A DNA stretch of 64,000 nucleotides from Prevotella pallens ATCC 700821 (GCF_000220255.1 NZ_GL982513.1:465019-529018), one strand, 5' to 3'; shown: positions 36,197 to 45,934, numbered from the stretch's first letter. The notes: a model not told the origin generated them from the sequence alone. Translations and numbers: made by a program.

Positions 36197-37540
36197 ATGC
36201 AAAGCGAAAAACAATATATAGACTTATACAACGAGACACAAGGAATGATAAAACAACATTCCTGCGATGTCTTAAATAAGGTGCGCGATAAGGCTTTCGA
36301 AGATTTTAAAAGACAAGGCTTTCCTACGAAAAAGATGGAACGCTACAAATATACAGATATCTCAAAGCTTTTTGCGCCCGATTATGGATTGAATTTGCAA
36401 CGATTGAAAATGCCCATCAATCCATACGAAGAGTTTAAGTGCGACGTTCCAGATCTTAATACTTCACTCTATTTTGTTGTGAACGATCAGTTCTACACCG
36501 ACCAATTGCCTAAACCGCAGCTCAACGATGGTATTGTAGTAGACAGCTTCTTAAATGCACTTAAAACACATAGTGAAATCATAACCAAGCATTATGCTAA
36601 ACTTGCCGATACAGCGAAAGATGCTCTTACAGCTTTCAATACAATGTTAGCGCAAGATGGTTTGTTTGTTTATGTACCGAAAGATGTAAAAGCCGACCGC
36701 ACAATACAAGTTATTAACATACTTCGTTCTGATGTAAACTTAATGCTCAATCGCCGTATACTCATCGTGCTCGAAGATGGTGCAGAACTCTCAATGTTAT
36801 TTTGCGACGACTCTGCCGACGATCGTAAGTTTCTTGCTACACAAGTAATCGAAGCGTATGTTGGCAACAATGCAAAGTTAGAGTTGAACTGTCTGGAAGA
36901 AACACACCTAAAGAATGTACGTATCTCAAATGTTTACATCGACCAGCAAAAAAATAGTCGTGTGTCGCATAATATTATTACACTTCACAACGGTGTAACA
37001 CGCAACAAGCTCGACCTTACTTTCAGCGGCGAAGGTAGCGAATGTTTCCTGAATGGTTGTGTTGTTGCCGACAAACATCAACACGTTGATAACAATACCG
37101 TTATTAATCACTCGGTAGGAAATTGTACAAGTAATCAGCTCTATAAATACGTTCTCGACGACCACGCAGTGGGTGCTTTTGCCGGACTTGTATATGTAGC
37201 AAAAGATGCACAGAAAACACTTTCGCACGAAGTAAACCAAAATTTGTGCGCCTCTTCTACCGCTCACATGTACACTCAGCCTATGCTCGAAATCTATGCA
37301 GACGATGTTCAGTGTAATCATGGTTCAACGGTTGGTCAGCTTAACAATGCTGCTCTTTTCTATATGCAGCAGCGTGGTATAGATAAGAGAGAAGCCAAAC
37401 TCCTTCTTGAGTTTGCTTTCGTTAACGAAGTAATCGATAAAATGGAACTTGTTCCTCTTCGCGACCGTCTCCACCACTTGGTAGAAAAACGTTTCCGTGG
37501 CGAACTCGATAAGTGTCGTGGTTGCCAACTGTGCAAATAA
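36197..37540 (+). CDS. sufD: Fe-S cluster assembly protein SufD
   Basis: SufD pairs with SufB in the scaffold complex. The 447-residue protein has an N-terminal helical part (FPTKKMERYKYTDI) and a beta-helix core. It contains DGLFVYVPKDVKADR, HNIITLHNGVTRNKLDL and ends with EIYADDVQCNHGSTVGQLNNAALFYMQQRGIDKREAK (here in parts: DDVQCNHGSTVGQL and FYMQQRGIDKREAK). The CNHG motif is the usual SufD mark. It lies 11 bases after sufC and 15 bases before sufS. Two Cys near the C-terminus (CRGCQLC) add a small metal-like motif. Confidence 0.96.
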   Translation: MQSEKQYIDLYNETQGMIKQHSCDVLNKVRDKAFEDFKRQGFPTKKMERYKYTDISKLFAPDYGLNLQRLKMPINPYEEFKCDVPDLNTSLYFVVNDQFYTDQLPKPQLNDGIVVDSFLNALKTHSEIITKHYAKLADTAKDALTAFNTMLAQDGLFVYVPKDVKADRTIQVINILRSDVNLMLNRRILIVLEDGAELSMLFCDDSADDRKFLATQVIEAYVGNNAKLELNCLEETHLKNVRISNVYIDQQKNSRVSHNIITLHNGVTRNKLDLTFSGEGSECFLNGCVVADKHQHVDNNTVINHSVGNCTSNQLYKYVLDDHAVGAFAGLVYVAKDAQKTLSHEVNQNLCASSTAHMYTQPMLEIYADDVQCNHGSTVGQLNNAALFYMQQRGIDKREAKLLLEFAFVNEVIDKMELVPLRDRLHHLVEKRFRGELDKCRGCQLCK

Positions 37541-37555
37541 AACGAAGTAAGGCTT

Positions 37556-38782
37556 ATGTATGATATATTTAAGGTGCGTACCGATTTCCCTATACTTTCA
37601 CGCACTGTTTATGGAAAACCGTTAGTTTATCTCGACAATGCAGCTACCACACAGAAACCTCTCTGTGTGTTAGATGCTATGCGCAACGAATATCTTAACG
37701 TAAATGCGAATGTGCATCGTGGTATTCATTGGCTTTCTCAACAAGCTACCGACTTACACGAAGCGGCACGCGAAACGGTGCGAAAGTTCATCAATGCCCG
37801 TTCTACAAACGAAATAGTATTTACTCGGGGTACAACCGAAAGTCTTAATCTTGTTGCTTCTTCGTTCTGTGAAGAATTTATGCACGAAGGCGACGAGGTG
37901 ATTGTATCTAATGTAGAACACCATTCTAACATCGTTCCTTGGCAAATACTTGCCCAACGTCGTGGCATTGTGCTGAAAGTAATTCCTATCACCGATGAAG
38001 GTATGTTTGATATGGAGGCTTTCCAACAGCTCATTACCAACCGAACAAAACTCGTTAGTGTAGCACACGTTAGCAATGTAATGGGAACAATTAATCCTGT
38101 TCGTGAAATAATTAGTATTGCCCACGCCCATAATGTTCCTGTAATGATAGATGGCGCACAGAGCGTTCCTCATTTTGCAATAGACGTGCAAGAGTTGGAT
38201 TGCGATTTCTTAGCTTTCAGCGGACATAAAGTCTATGGACCTACTGGCATTGGTGTTCTTTATGGAAAAGAAGACTGGTTAGACAAACTTCCTCCATATC
38301 AGGGGGGTGGCGAAATGATAGAACATGTTAGTTTTAGCGGAACTACCTTCGAACGTCCTCCTTTGAAGTTTGAAGCAGGTACACCCGACTATGTTGCAAC
38401 ACACGGCTTGGCTACCGCTATCGACTATGTTTCTGCATTAGGAATGGATAACATTCAGCGGCACGAGCAAATGCTAACCGATTATGCAATACAGCAAATG
38501 CGTACAATACCAGATATTCGTTTCTTTGGTGTGCCTAATATAAATGTAGCCAATCACGATGCTGTTATTAGCTTTCTTGTTGGCAACATACACCCTATGG
38601 ATTTAGGAACGCTTCTCGACCAACTCGGAATAGCTGTTCGCACAGGACATCACTGTGCGCAACCTCTTATGGAACGCTTTGATATTTCTGGTACAGTTCG
38701 TGCTTCTTTCGCACTCTACAATACGAAAGAAGAGGTTGATTTGCTTGTGGCTGGTATTAAAAGAGTAATAAAAATGTTTTAG
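37556..38782 (+). CDS. sufS: Cysteine desulfurase SufS
   Basis: SufS takes sulfur from cysteine and supplies it to the SufBCD scaffold. The 408-residue PLP enzyme shows YLDNAATTQKP, VEHHSNIVPWQ, VMIDGAQS, the PLP lysine in SGHKVYGPTGIG (K225) and the active-site cysteine in RTGHHCAQP (C367). Length and class II (SufS-type) motifs fit. It is the last gene of sufB-x-C-D-S. A terminator lies 155 bases after the stop. No sufE gene is in this window. Confidence 0.98.
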   Translation: MYDIFKVRTDFPILSRTVYGKPLVYLDNAATTQKPLCVLDAMRNEYLNVNANVHRGIHWLSQQATDLHEAARETVRKFINARSTNEIVFTRGTTESLNLVASSFCEEFMHEGDEVIVSNVEHHSNIVPWQILAQRRGIVLKVIPITDEGMFDMEAFQQLITNRTKLVSVAHVSNVMGTINPVREIISIAHAHNVPVMIDGAQSVPHFAIDVQELDCDFLAFSGHKVYGPTGIGVLYGKEDWLDKLPPYQGGGEMIEHVSFSGTTFERPPLKFEAGTPDYVATHGLATAIDYVSALGMDNIQRHEQMLTDYAIQQMRTIPDIRFFGVPNINVANHDAVISFLVGNIHPMDLGTLLDQLGIAVRTGHHCAQPLMERFDISGTVRASFALYNTKEEVDLLVAGIKRVIKMF

Positions 38783-38936
38783 CAAACAGTTCTTAAATAT
38801 TTCTTATAGAGGGTGTTGCTTGATACAGAATTACGAACTAATGTTTAATATTCGCTGAAGTTATAAAGCTAAGATTACTTCAAATTCGCTATAAGATATT
38901 CCTTTAAGAAACAATTGTTGTTATTTGAAATTTGCA

Positions 38937-38976
38937 AAAGAGAGCCGTTTTTACCAGCTAAAAACGGCTCTCTTTG
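38937..38976 (+). terminator. Terminator after sufS
   Basis: GAGAGCCGTTTTTA and TAAAAACGGCTCTC form a long perfect stem with a 5-base loop, followed by TTTGTTTG. It is 155 bases from the sufS stop. Confidence 0.8.
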
Positions 38977-39004
38977 TTTGTAGAATGTATATATTCTGTT
39001 TTAT

Positions 39005-39197
39005 CCCAAATAGGTAATTAGAGCCTAAACATATTTTGTTTTATTATCGAGTAGATTGTCTGTCTTTGCAATGCAGGCGTAGCGGGCTACGTCAAGTTAC
39101 AAAGGCAGACAAGATGCCGATAAGAAAATAAACGATGTTAGGAAACAATCCATAGTAATAAGAACTATACATATTGTGGTCTAATTACGTATTTGGG
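39005..39197. mobile_element. 193-bp MITE-like element, copy 1
   Basis: The element starts CCCAAATAGGTAATTAGA and ends TCTAATTACGTATTTGGG: 18-bp inverted ends (one mismatch). Internal sequence folds: GTCTGTCTTTG with CAAAGGCAGAC, around a CGTAGC/GCTACG stem. It has no coding capacity. A TTTAT pentamer (39000-39004) precedes it. Copy 2 follows after TTTAA (39198-39202). Confidence 0.8.
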
Positions 39198-39202
39198 TTT
39201 AA

Positions 39203-39395
39203 CCCAAATACGTAATTAGAGCCTAAACATATTTTGTTTTATTATCGAGTAGATTGTCTGTCTTTGCAATGCAGGCGTAGCGGGCTACGTCAAGTTACAA
39301 AGGCAGACAAGATGCCGATAAGAAAATAAATGATGTTAGGAAACAATCCATAATAATAATAACTATTCATATTGTGTTCTAATTACGCATTTGGG
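39203..39395. mobile_element. 193-bp MITE-like element, copy 2
   Basis: Same length and near-identical sequence as copy 1 at a 198-bp offset, starting CCCAAATACGTAATTAGA and ending TCTAATTACGCATTTGGG. TTTAT (39396-39400) follows it and equals the pentamer before copy 1, as a target-site duplication would. The tandem state suggests insertion into the duplicated target or unequal crossing-over. A diverged partial third copy may follow at 39405-39500. Confidence 0.8.
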
Positions 39396-39590
39396 TTTAT
39401 TTTATGGCAGATTTATTTGGTTCTTAACGAAGGTGTAGCCAATAACGGCAAGTTAGAAAGATAACCAGAATTGGCTTACAAGAATATAAAAGATGATGGG
39501 AAGATGTAATAGTATAAACCAACGTTTGATACTGTTATGGTATAATGATTTATTAGAGATAGAACACCGCAAATAGTTATAAAAATCAGT

Positions 39591-39773
39591 CAGACGTTAG
39601 TTCCTTTTTTCTCAGATATCTGTAACGCTTGTTTCAGATATCTATCCCGTTCGTCTCAGATATCTGAAAGTTTCGTTTTAGACATCATAAAAAGCAACAA
39701 CATTTGTGATTCTATATTTTAGCACCTAAAAAACGTTTATTTAGCTGTATATTATGCAATGCGTTATTCTGCA
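39591..39773 (+). repeat. 22-bp phased palindrome array D with tail
   Basis: Units start at 39591 (CAGACGTTAG, degraded), 39613 (CAGATATCTG), 39635 (CAGATATCTA), 39657 (CAGATATCTG) and 39679 (TAGACATCAT, degraded), each 22 bases apart. Tail words TATTTAGCTG (+59 from the last unit), ATTATGC and TTATTCTGCA (+85) match array B exactly in spacing. It lies in the gap between sufS and the beta-barrel gene (38783-40341), where no gene is supported. Confidence 0.9.
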
Positions 39774-40187
39774 CTGTTTTTATTTGTATGTTGTTGTAAA
39801 CAGCTTTATAACAACGTGTTGTTAGGTGTTTTGTGGTGTAAAAGCGAAATTCTTTACACTCAATTTATTTTATAAAGTCTCTCCACTTTTCGTCATTTCT
39901 CTCCAATCCGTCAGTTCTATCAGTAGACTTCATAGTCTTTATAACCTGCATAACGCATTATGCGCTTATTGTATAGAAAGTGGCTCTACAACAAAACAGA
40001 AACAGGCTATGACTATTGACTGCCTAAATTTATCATTCCTTCATATCAGTTACCAATACATATTATAGACCTGCTGGTATATAAATAATACTATACGATG
40101 TGGGCAAAACAACAAACGATGATATTAAGATTTAAGGATTGGTTTATTATGAATAAAAGTTAAATTTATATCAATGTAACACTAATG

Positions 40188-40217
40188 TTTGTTTGTCCAT
40201 TTTTTTTCTTATATTTG
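40188..40217 (+). promoter_or_regulatory. Promoter of the beta-barrel/exporter locus
   Basis: TTTG (40188-40191), 18 bases, then TATATTTG (40210-40217), about 120 bases before the ATG at 40342. The leader includes a short AGCTT/AAGCT inverted repeat of unknown meaning. Confidence 0.65.
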
Positions 40218-40341
40218 CAGCCTGTAGATAGCATAATACTTTATATTGTATAATGTGATTATAGCATCTATTGTATAAGTTTTAACCTATGCGGAGCTTT
40301 CTAAGCTTCTTTTAACACCTTTAAAAAACCGAATTGGAATT

Positions 40342-43146
40342 ATGAGAAATATCTGTATTAAAAAGTATGTTGGCTATATTTATGTAGCATTACTGTTTTT
40401 TGCTTTACCAATTCAAGCGAACGATTATAAGCATTCTGTTCAAGGGTCTGTTGTTGATAACATGACAGGCATGGGCGTTACAGCCAAAATAACCTTAATG
40501 ACTGCCGACAGTGTTGTTATTGATACGATAACGGCACAAATAGAAGAGATGCCTTACGATATTGGTTATCACAAGGCTTATTATGAATTTAAAGATGCTG
40601 TAACGTCGAAAGGAAAATACATTGTTAAGGCTGAGAAAGAGGGTTACGACGTTTGTTATATGAATTGCGAATTGCGAAGCACTCGTGAAGACTATATTGG
40701 GGTGAAGCAAATACGTATGACAAAGATTGTAGAACACGAACTGAAGGGAGTTACTGTGGTTGCTTCAAAAGTAAAAATGGTAATGAAAGGCGACACCATA
40801 GTCTACAATGCCGATGCCTTTAACTTAGCTGAAGGCAATATGCTTGATGCCTTAATAGCTCGATTGCCAGGCGCAAAGTTGGAAAAAGACGGAAGAATTT
40901 ATGTGAATGGAAGGTTCATTCAGAGCCTTTTGGTAAATGGGCAGGAATTCTTTGCAGGTAATCCAAAGTTGGCTTTAGAGAACCTTCCTGCCTATACAGT
41001 TAATAAAATAAAGGTATATAATAAAGCAGGAATAAAGTCGAGACTGATGGAACGTAATATGGGAGATAATACCTACGTGATGGACGTTAGACTAAAACGA
41101 GAATATGCAACGGGCTATATGGGCGATTTGGAAGCTGGCGGTGGCACACAGAAGCGTTATAAGCTACGTGGTTTTGCTATGAAGTTCTCCGATAAAGAAC
41201 GTATGGGAGCTTTCTTCAATATCAATAATCTGAACGATAATCAACGTGCCGAACTCACTGGAGAATGGGAACCGCAAGAAGTGGGCAACGGTTTGCTTAC
41301 AGTAAAGAACGCAGGTGTATCGTATGTACGTTTCTTGAATAATGAAAGATCGTGGGTCTCAACCGGAAACACTTGGCAACATATCAGTACAGACAACGAG
41401 TCTATTACACATACGCAAACTTATTTGCCTGAAGGAAACTTATTCTTACACAATCATAGCAAACAACTGAATAGTTCGGATAAGTGGGAAAGCATAAACC
41501 GTCTTTCTATTGATAAGACTAATTACTCTACATCTAACTCTCTTAGTATTTCCTATCTGCGCAATAATGGGTTTGGAAGTACGAACAGCGCCACTGCAAA
41601 TGAAACAACAAAGCTGAATGCTTTGCTATCGAGAAATAGTTTTGAGTCAAGCGATTTCAACTTTGACTTCTCGACAGACAATTATGTTAAGTACATCACA
41701 GACTTGATACGAGGAGACTTTTCTGTAAGTTACAATCGTAATAAGCAAAAGCAGTTTATGCTGAATAACATTCAATATTTTCAAGGAGGACAGCCCAACG
41801 ACCTTCGTAACAATTACTTTGATATGCCCAATCAGAAGCTGAAGCTATCTGCTGGTGTGGGCTATGATATAAATATACGTAAGACAACGTTTGCTCCAAG
41901 TTATTCTTATACCTATACTTACAACAAGGCAAGTAATTTGCTTTACCGTCTTGACTGGCTTGCAGGAAGAGATATTAATCAGTTTAATGTCTTGCCTTCT
42001 GCTTCAAATGTACTTCTTTCTGTATTGGATAATAACAATAGCTATCGCTTCAATGAGTATCGAAACGAACACAGGTTTAATTTTAAATATTTTAATCGTA
42101 AGATTAAAGTATTAAATAGCTTTGTTTCACTAAACCTTCCGCTACGTTTATTAAATGCCAATTTCTATTATTATGGTATTAGTGAGCAACGTTTTTCTCG
42201 CCGCAAACTGTTCTTTGAACCGAACATAGAATTATACCATTGGGACGAAAATGTATCGTGGGTGTTTACTGCACGTATGAATTCAGACTTTCCAACTCTG
42301 CTTGCCACAGCAGATTATCGCAACGACAGCGACCCTCTGAACATTCGATTGGGTAATAAAAACTTACGCAACCTGCATCATTATGATGTAGAAGCCAATG
42401 TTACCTTTAATGGAGAAAAGGAACAAACAATTAGTTTATCTGCCAATTATCACCGAACAGACAACCAAGTGGCATACGCGCTCATCTTCGATAATGCTAC
42501 AGGAATTTCAACAATATATCCTACCAGTGTGAATGGCAATTGGAATACAAAGTTTGAAGTAGAGTTTAAACGTGCATTAGATAAAGCGAACAAAATCTTG
42601 TTCAGTAACAATTTCTCTACGAATTATAACCACAGTGTAGATATGGCTTCAATAGCAGGAAGCACTGAAAGCCAACGAAGCATTGTAAATAACTGGGAGT
42701 TTGGCGATGAACTGAAGGTTAATTATCGTCTGAACGACAACTATGAATTTACATTCCATACGGGTGGAAAATACTATTTTATAAATAGTGCGCGTATAGG
42801 CTTTGAGAATATCAAGGCATCTGACTACAACATAGGGCTGAATGCACAAATTGTATTGCCTTGGGAGTTGCAATTGACCACCGATATGACAATGTTTGCA
42901 AGGCGAGGCTATCAGCAATCTGAGATGAATACTACAGATTGGATTTGGAATATTCAGTTGGCACGTACCTTCTTAAAAGGACATCTTACCGCTAAACTAC
43001 AAGGGTTTGACCTGCTGCAACAGCTGTCAAACATCCGCTACATAATTAATTCGCAAGGACGTACAGAATCTTGGAATAATAGTATACCTCGCTATGTAAT
43101 GTTTTCTCTTGTATGGAAGTTCAACATTAATCCCAAAAAGAATTAA
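40342..43146 (+). CDS. Outer-membrane beta-barrel protein, TonB-receptor-like
   Basis: This 934-residue protein has a signal peptide (about 1-26). A regulatory carboxypeptidase-like domain follows (HSVQGSVVDNMTGMGVTAKI, about 30-120), then a plug-like domain (NMLDALIARLPGAKLEKDGRIYVNG, shown here as NMLDALIARLPG and KDGRIYVNG, with NKIKVYNKAG). The remainder (about 270-934) is a beta-barrel rich in alternating aromatic strands and ends RYVMFSLVWKFNINPKKN. The architecture fits the outer-membrane beta-barrel (OMP_b-brl_3) group found beside peptide exporters and regulators in Bacteroidetes. The substrate is unknown. It is followed after 90 bases by the C39 exporter, and the two may form one export or uptake locus. 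Confidence 0.85.
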   Translation: MRNICIKKYVGYIYVALLFFALPIQANDYKHSVQGSVVDNMTGMGVTAKITLMTADSVVIDTITAQIEEMPYDIGYHKAYYEFKDAVTSKGKYIVKAEKEGYDVCYMNCELRSTREDYIGVKQIRMTKIVEHELKGVTVVASKVKMVMKGDTIVYNADAFNLAEGNMLDALIARLPGAKLEKDGRIYVNGRFIQSLLVNGQEFFAGNPKLALENLPAYTVNKIKVYNKAGIKSRLMERNMGDNTYVMDVRLKREYATGYMGDLEAGGGTQKRYKLRGFAMKFSDKERMGAFFNINNLNDNQRAELTGEWEPQEVGNGLLTVKNAGVSYVRFLNNERSWVSTGNTWQHISTDNESITHTQTYLPEGNLFLHNHSKQLNSSDKWESINRLSIDKTNYSTSNSLSISYLRNNGFGSTNSATANETTKLNALLSRNSFESSDFNFDFSTDNYVKYITDLIRGDFSVSYNRNKQKQFMLNNIQYFQGGQPNDLRNNYFDMPNQKLKLSAGVGYDINIRKTTFAPSYSYTYTYNKASNLLYRLDWLAGRDINQFNVLPSASNVLLSVLDNNNSYRFNEYRNEHRFNFKYFNRKIKVLNSFVSLNLPLRLLNANFYYYGISEQRFSRRKLFFEPNIELYHWDENVSWVFTARMNSDFPTLLATADYRNDSDPLNIRLGNKNLRNLHHYDVEANVTFNGEKEQTISLSANYHRTDNQVAYALIFDNATGISTIYPTSVNGNWNTKFEVEFKRALDKANKILFSNNFSTNYNHSVDMASIAGSTESQRSIVNNWEFGDELKVNYRLNDNYEFTFHTGGKYYFINSARIGFENIKASDYNIGLNAQIVLPWELQLTTDMTMFARRGYQQSEMNTTDWIWNIQLARTFLKGHLTAKLQGFDLLQQLSNIRYIINSQGRTESWNNSIPRYVMFSLVWKFNINPKKN

Positions 43147-43236
43147 TTAATTTTTTCCTAAAAGATGAATGTGTTGATTGATGTAAATAATAACAAAAGA
43201 TAAGTAAAATATTCTCTTTCACTCATTATTGAAGTT

Positions 43237-45435
43237 ATGTTAAACTCATTTCCTTTTTTAAAGCAACGTGATTCAATGCACTGTGGAATTACTTGTTTAC
43301 AAATGATATGTAGGTATTTTGGAAAAGACCATATCTCTATATATCTGAGGAAACGAAGCTTTTGTACAAATGAAGGAATCTCACTATTTGCTATTACTCA
43401 GATAGCAAATGAAATAGGACTTAAGTCTCTTTCTTTGAAGACTTCTATAGGTGCATTAGAAAATTCAAAATTACCTTGTATTCTTCATTGGAATCAAAAA
43501 CACTTTGTGGTGTTATACAAGGTTAAGAATAATAAAATGTTCTATGTCGCAGACCCTGCTAAAGGTCTTTTAAAATATAGCCTTGAGGATTTAAAAAAGC
43601 ATTGGATTAGTATAAATTCTGAAGGTACAGAAGAAGGAATTGCGATGTTTTTAGAACCAACTCCTGAATTTTATAAGATAACAACTAATGACAAACACGA
43701 AAGTGAAAGGTCATTTAAATTTCTCTTTGGTTACATAAAAAAATATCGTAAATATTTTGGACAGATTGTTTTAGGGCTACTTGCTGGAAGCTTATTACAG
43801 CTTATTTTTCCTTTTCTTACCCAAGCGATTGTGGATGTGGGTATAAAAAAGCAAAATATAGGTTTTATTTGGTTGATATTATTAGGACAATTGGTGTTGA
43901 CGATAAGCAGTACGGCTATCAACTTTATACGTAGTTGGTTGCTGCTTCATATATCAATGCGCATTAATATTTCATTATTGAGCGACTTCTTTATTAAACT
44001 CTTGAAACTACCGATGTCGTTTTTCGATACAAAGTTGATAGGTGATTTAATGCAACGTATGGGAGACCATGGTCGCGTGAATGATTTTCTAATGCACCAA
44101 ACGCTCAGCATTGTCTTCTCGTTCTTTACATTTATAGTGTTTAGTATCGTACTATTATTTTATAATTGGGTGATATTTTCTATTTTTGTTTTGGGAGGTC
44201 TGTTCTATGGTGGTTGGCTTGTTCTCTTTCTTAGACGAAGAGAAGCACTTAATTATGAACTTTTTGAACAGCAAGCTATAAACAGCAACAAAACTTACGA
44301 ATTTATTACTTCTATGCAAGAAATAAAACTTCAGAATTGTGAACAACGCCGTCGTTGGGAATGGGAAGATATTCAAGCAGATCTTTTTGGTGTACAGATG
44401 AAATCACTGAAACTTCAGCAAACACAAGAAGCTGGTAGTGTATTTATTAACGAACTCAAAAATATAGTCATAACAGTTGTTGCTGCTACAGCTGTAATAC
44501 ATGGACAACTTACTTTGGGTATGATGCTTGCTGTTCAATACATTATTGGTCAGCTCAATTCTCCTGTTGAACAACTGATGGGATTCTTTTATAATGTACA
44601 AGATGTAAAAATTAGCCTTGAACGTATAAATGAAATTCATCGCATGGATGATGAAAATGGAAAGAATGGTTTGAAAGAGGCTGTAAAAGAAGATAACAAA
44701 GGAATTGATTTAGAAGAAATTATTTTTAAATACGATCACTATGCTCCAAAAAATATTATCGACAATGTTAAACTTAGTATTCCTAAGGGAAAAGTAACCG
44801 CCATTGTTGGAGCATCGGGTAGCGGAAAAACAACATTGATAAAATTAATGTTGGGTTATTATCCTGTCTTGAATGGACGAATTTCTATTGGTGAAACCGA
44901 TATAAATACATTAAATAAAAAATGGTGGCGTAGTCAGTGTGGCGTAGTAATGCAAGATGGTGTTATTTTTTCAGAATCAATTGAACGCAATATTGCTGTT
45001 GATGATAATGAAATTGATAAAGGACGATTGGAAAAAGCAGCTGAGATAGCTTGTATAAAGGAATATGTTATGGGGCTACCTTTAAAGTATAATACCAAGA
45101 TAGGACGTGATGGAATTGGCTTGAGTCAAGGACAAAAGCAACGAGTCTTGATAGCAAGAGCTGTATATAAAAACCCTGATTACATATTTTTTGATGAGGC
45201 TACCAATTCGCTTGATGCTAACAATGAACGTATGATAGTAGAAAACCTTAATGATTTTTATAAAGGTAAAACTGTAATTATTGTGGCACACCGACTTAGT
45301 ACGGTTAAGAATGCTGACCAAATAGTGGTTTTAGATAAAGGAAGAGTTATGGAAGTTGGAAATCATGAACAACTTACTAAGAAGCGTGGTGCATACTACA
45401 ATCTTGTGAAAAACCAATTGGAGTTGGGTTCTTAA
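43237..45435 (+). CDS. Peptidase C39-containing ABC exporter (bacteriocin-type)
   Basis: This 732-residue protein joins a C39 cysteine peptidase, a six-helix membrane domain and an ATPase. The peptidase part has Q10, catalytic C16 in DSMHCGITC, H89 (WNQKHFVVL) and D106 (YVADPAKG). Membrane segments lie about 165-450. The nucleotide domain has Walker A GASGSGKTT (about 523), signature LSQGQKQRVLIARA and Walker B YIFFDEATNSLD, with the H-loop in VAHRLS. Such exporters cut leader peptides after a double-glycine and export the mature peptide. The substrate is not in an obvious adjacent gene. It is followed 11 bases later by a stub of an adaptor gene. Confidence 0.94.
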   Translation: MLNSFPFLKQRDSMHCGITCLQMICRYFGKDHISIYLRKRSFCTNEGISLFAITQIANEIGLKSLSLKTSIGALENSKLPCILHWNQKHFVVLYKVKNNKMFYVADPAKGLLKYSLEDLKKHWISINSEGTEEGIAMFLEPTPEFYKITTNDKHESERSFKFLFGYIKKYRKYFGQIVLGLLAGSLLQLIFPFLTQAIVDVGIKKQNIGFIWLILLGQLVLTISSTAINFIRSWLLLHISMRINISLLSDFFIKLLKLPMSFFDTKLIGDLMQRMGDHGRVNDFLMHQTLSIVFSFFTFIVFSIVLLFYNWVIFSIFVLGGLFYGGWLVLFLRRREALNYELFEQQAINSNKTYEFITSMQEIKLQNCEQRRRWEWEDIQADLFGVQMKSLKLQQTQEAGSVFINELKNIVITVVAATAVIHGQLTLGMMLAVQYIIGQLNSPVEQLMGFFYNVQDVKISLERINEIHRMDDENGKNGLKEAVKEDNKGIDLEEIIFKYDHYAPKNIIDNVKLSIPKGKVTAIVGASGSGKTTLIKLMLGYYPVLNGRISIGETDINTLNKKWWRSQCGVVMQDGVIFSESIERNIAVDDNEIDKGRLEKAAEIACIKEYVMGLPLKYNTKIGRDGIGLSQGQKQRVLIARAVYKNPDYIFFDEATNSLDANNERMIVENLNDFYKGKTVIIVAHRLSTVKNADQIVVLDKGRVMEVGNHEQLTKKRGAYYNLVKNQLELGS

Positions 45436-45446
45436 TAAAAAAGATT

Positions 45447-45614
45447 ATGGCAGATGATAAAATAGATTATCGAAGTGAGAAAATTCGTAATATAATAAAC
45501 GAACCTCCTTCAAAAATTATTTGTTATGGAATAACGATAATTAGTATTGTGCTTTCGGTACTTATAGCTCTTGTTTATTTAATAATAAGAAATACTTCAT
45601 ACATTGTCATTTAA
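45447..45614 (+). pseudogene. N-terminal stub of an HlyD-type membrane fusion protein
   Basis: This 55-residue frame begins MADDKIDYRSEKIRNIINEP and continues into one membrane segment (CYGITIISIVLSVLIALVYL, ending SYIVI). The pattern of a basic RSE-type start, a Pro-Pro motif and a single membrane helix is that of the start of HlyD adaptors that partner C39 exporters in Bacteroidetes. A full adaptor is about 400 residues; here the periplasmic part is absent and the following 300 bases show no continuing frame. It starts 11 bases after the exporter stop codon, so it was or is cotranscribed. It could instead be a small accessory membrane protein. Confidence 0.6.
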
Positions 45615-45779
45615 AGACGAGGTCAATGTTATATAGTATCGAATTTGGAAATAAAAAATGAGGGATAAATCTAATTTCGAAGGTTGTATATTTCGTTGTG
45701 GTTTATATTTCCTATTGAATATTTAATATATCCCTCCGAATCTTCAATAAAAACAATAATATAACTTGTTGAATTTATT

Positions 45780-45910
45780 GTTATTAGAAGGCAGTAATTA
45801 CAAACCTCAAAAATTATAATAATAAATTTTTATTTTATAATTATAATTTCAAAATTTATAATTAAATTTTTCGTGTTTTATAATAATAAAATTTTCGAAC
45901 TACTTTTTAG
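45780..45910. other. Extremely AT-rich patch
   Basis: This stretch is almost only A and T, with repeated AATTATAAT, TTTTATAAT and AATTTTT words. It lies between the adaptor stub and the 181-bp element, in a gap (45615-46116) without any coding frame. It looks like decayed sequence, or a region that melts easily. Confidence 0.5.
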
Positions 45911-45934
45911 TAAGAAACTCACGTTATATAAAAG

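Noticed and set aside
39826-40068. 80-residue plus-strand reading frame
   Set aside because: It is low in charged residues, has no promoter or recognisable domain and lies in the non-coding gap between array D and the barrel promoter.
45658-45726. 22-residue Cys-containing peptide frame (MRDKSNFEGCIFRCG) after the adaptor stub as exporter substrate
   Set aside because: It is too short, without a double-glycine leader, and lies in decayed AT-rich sequence.
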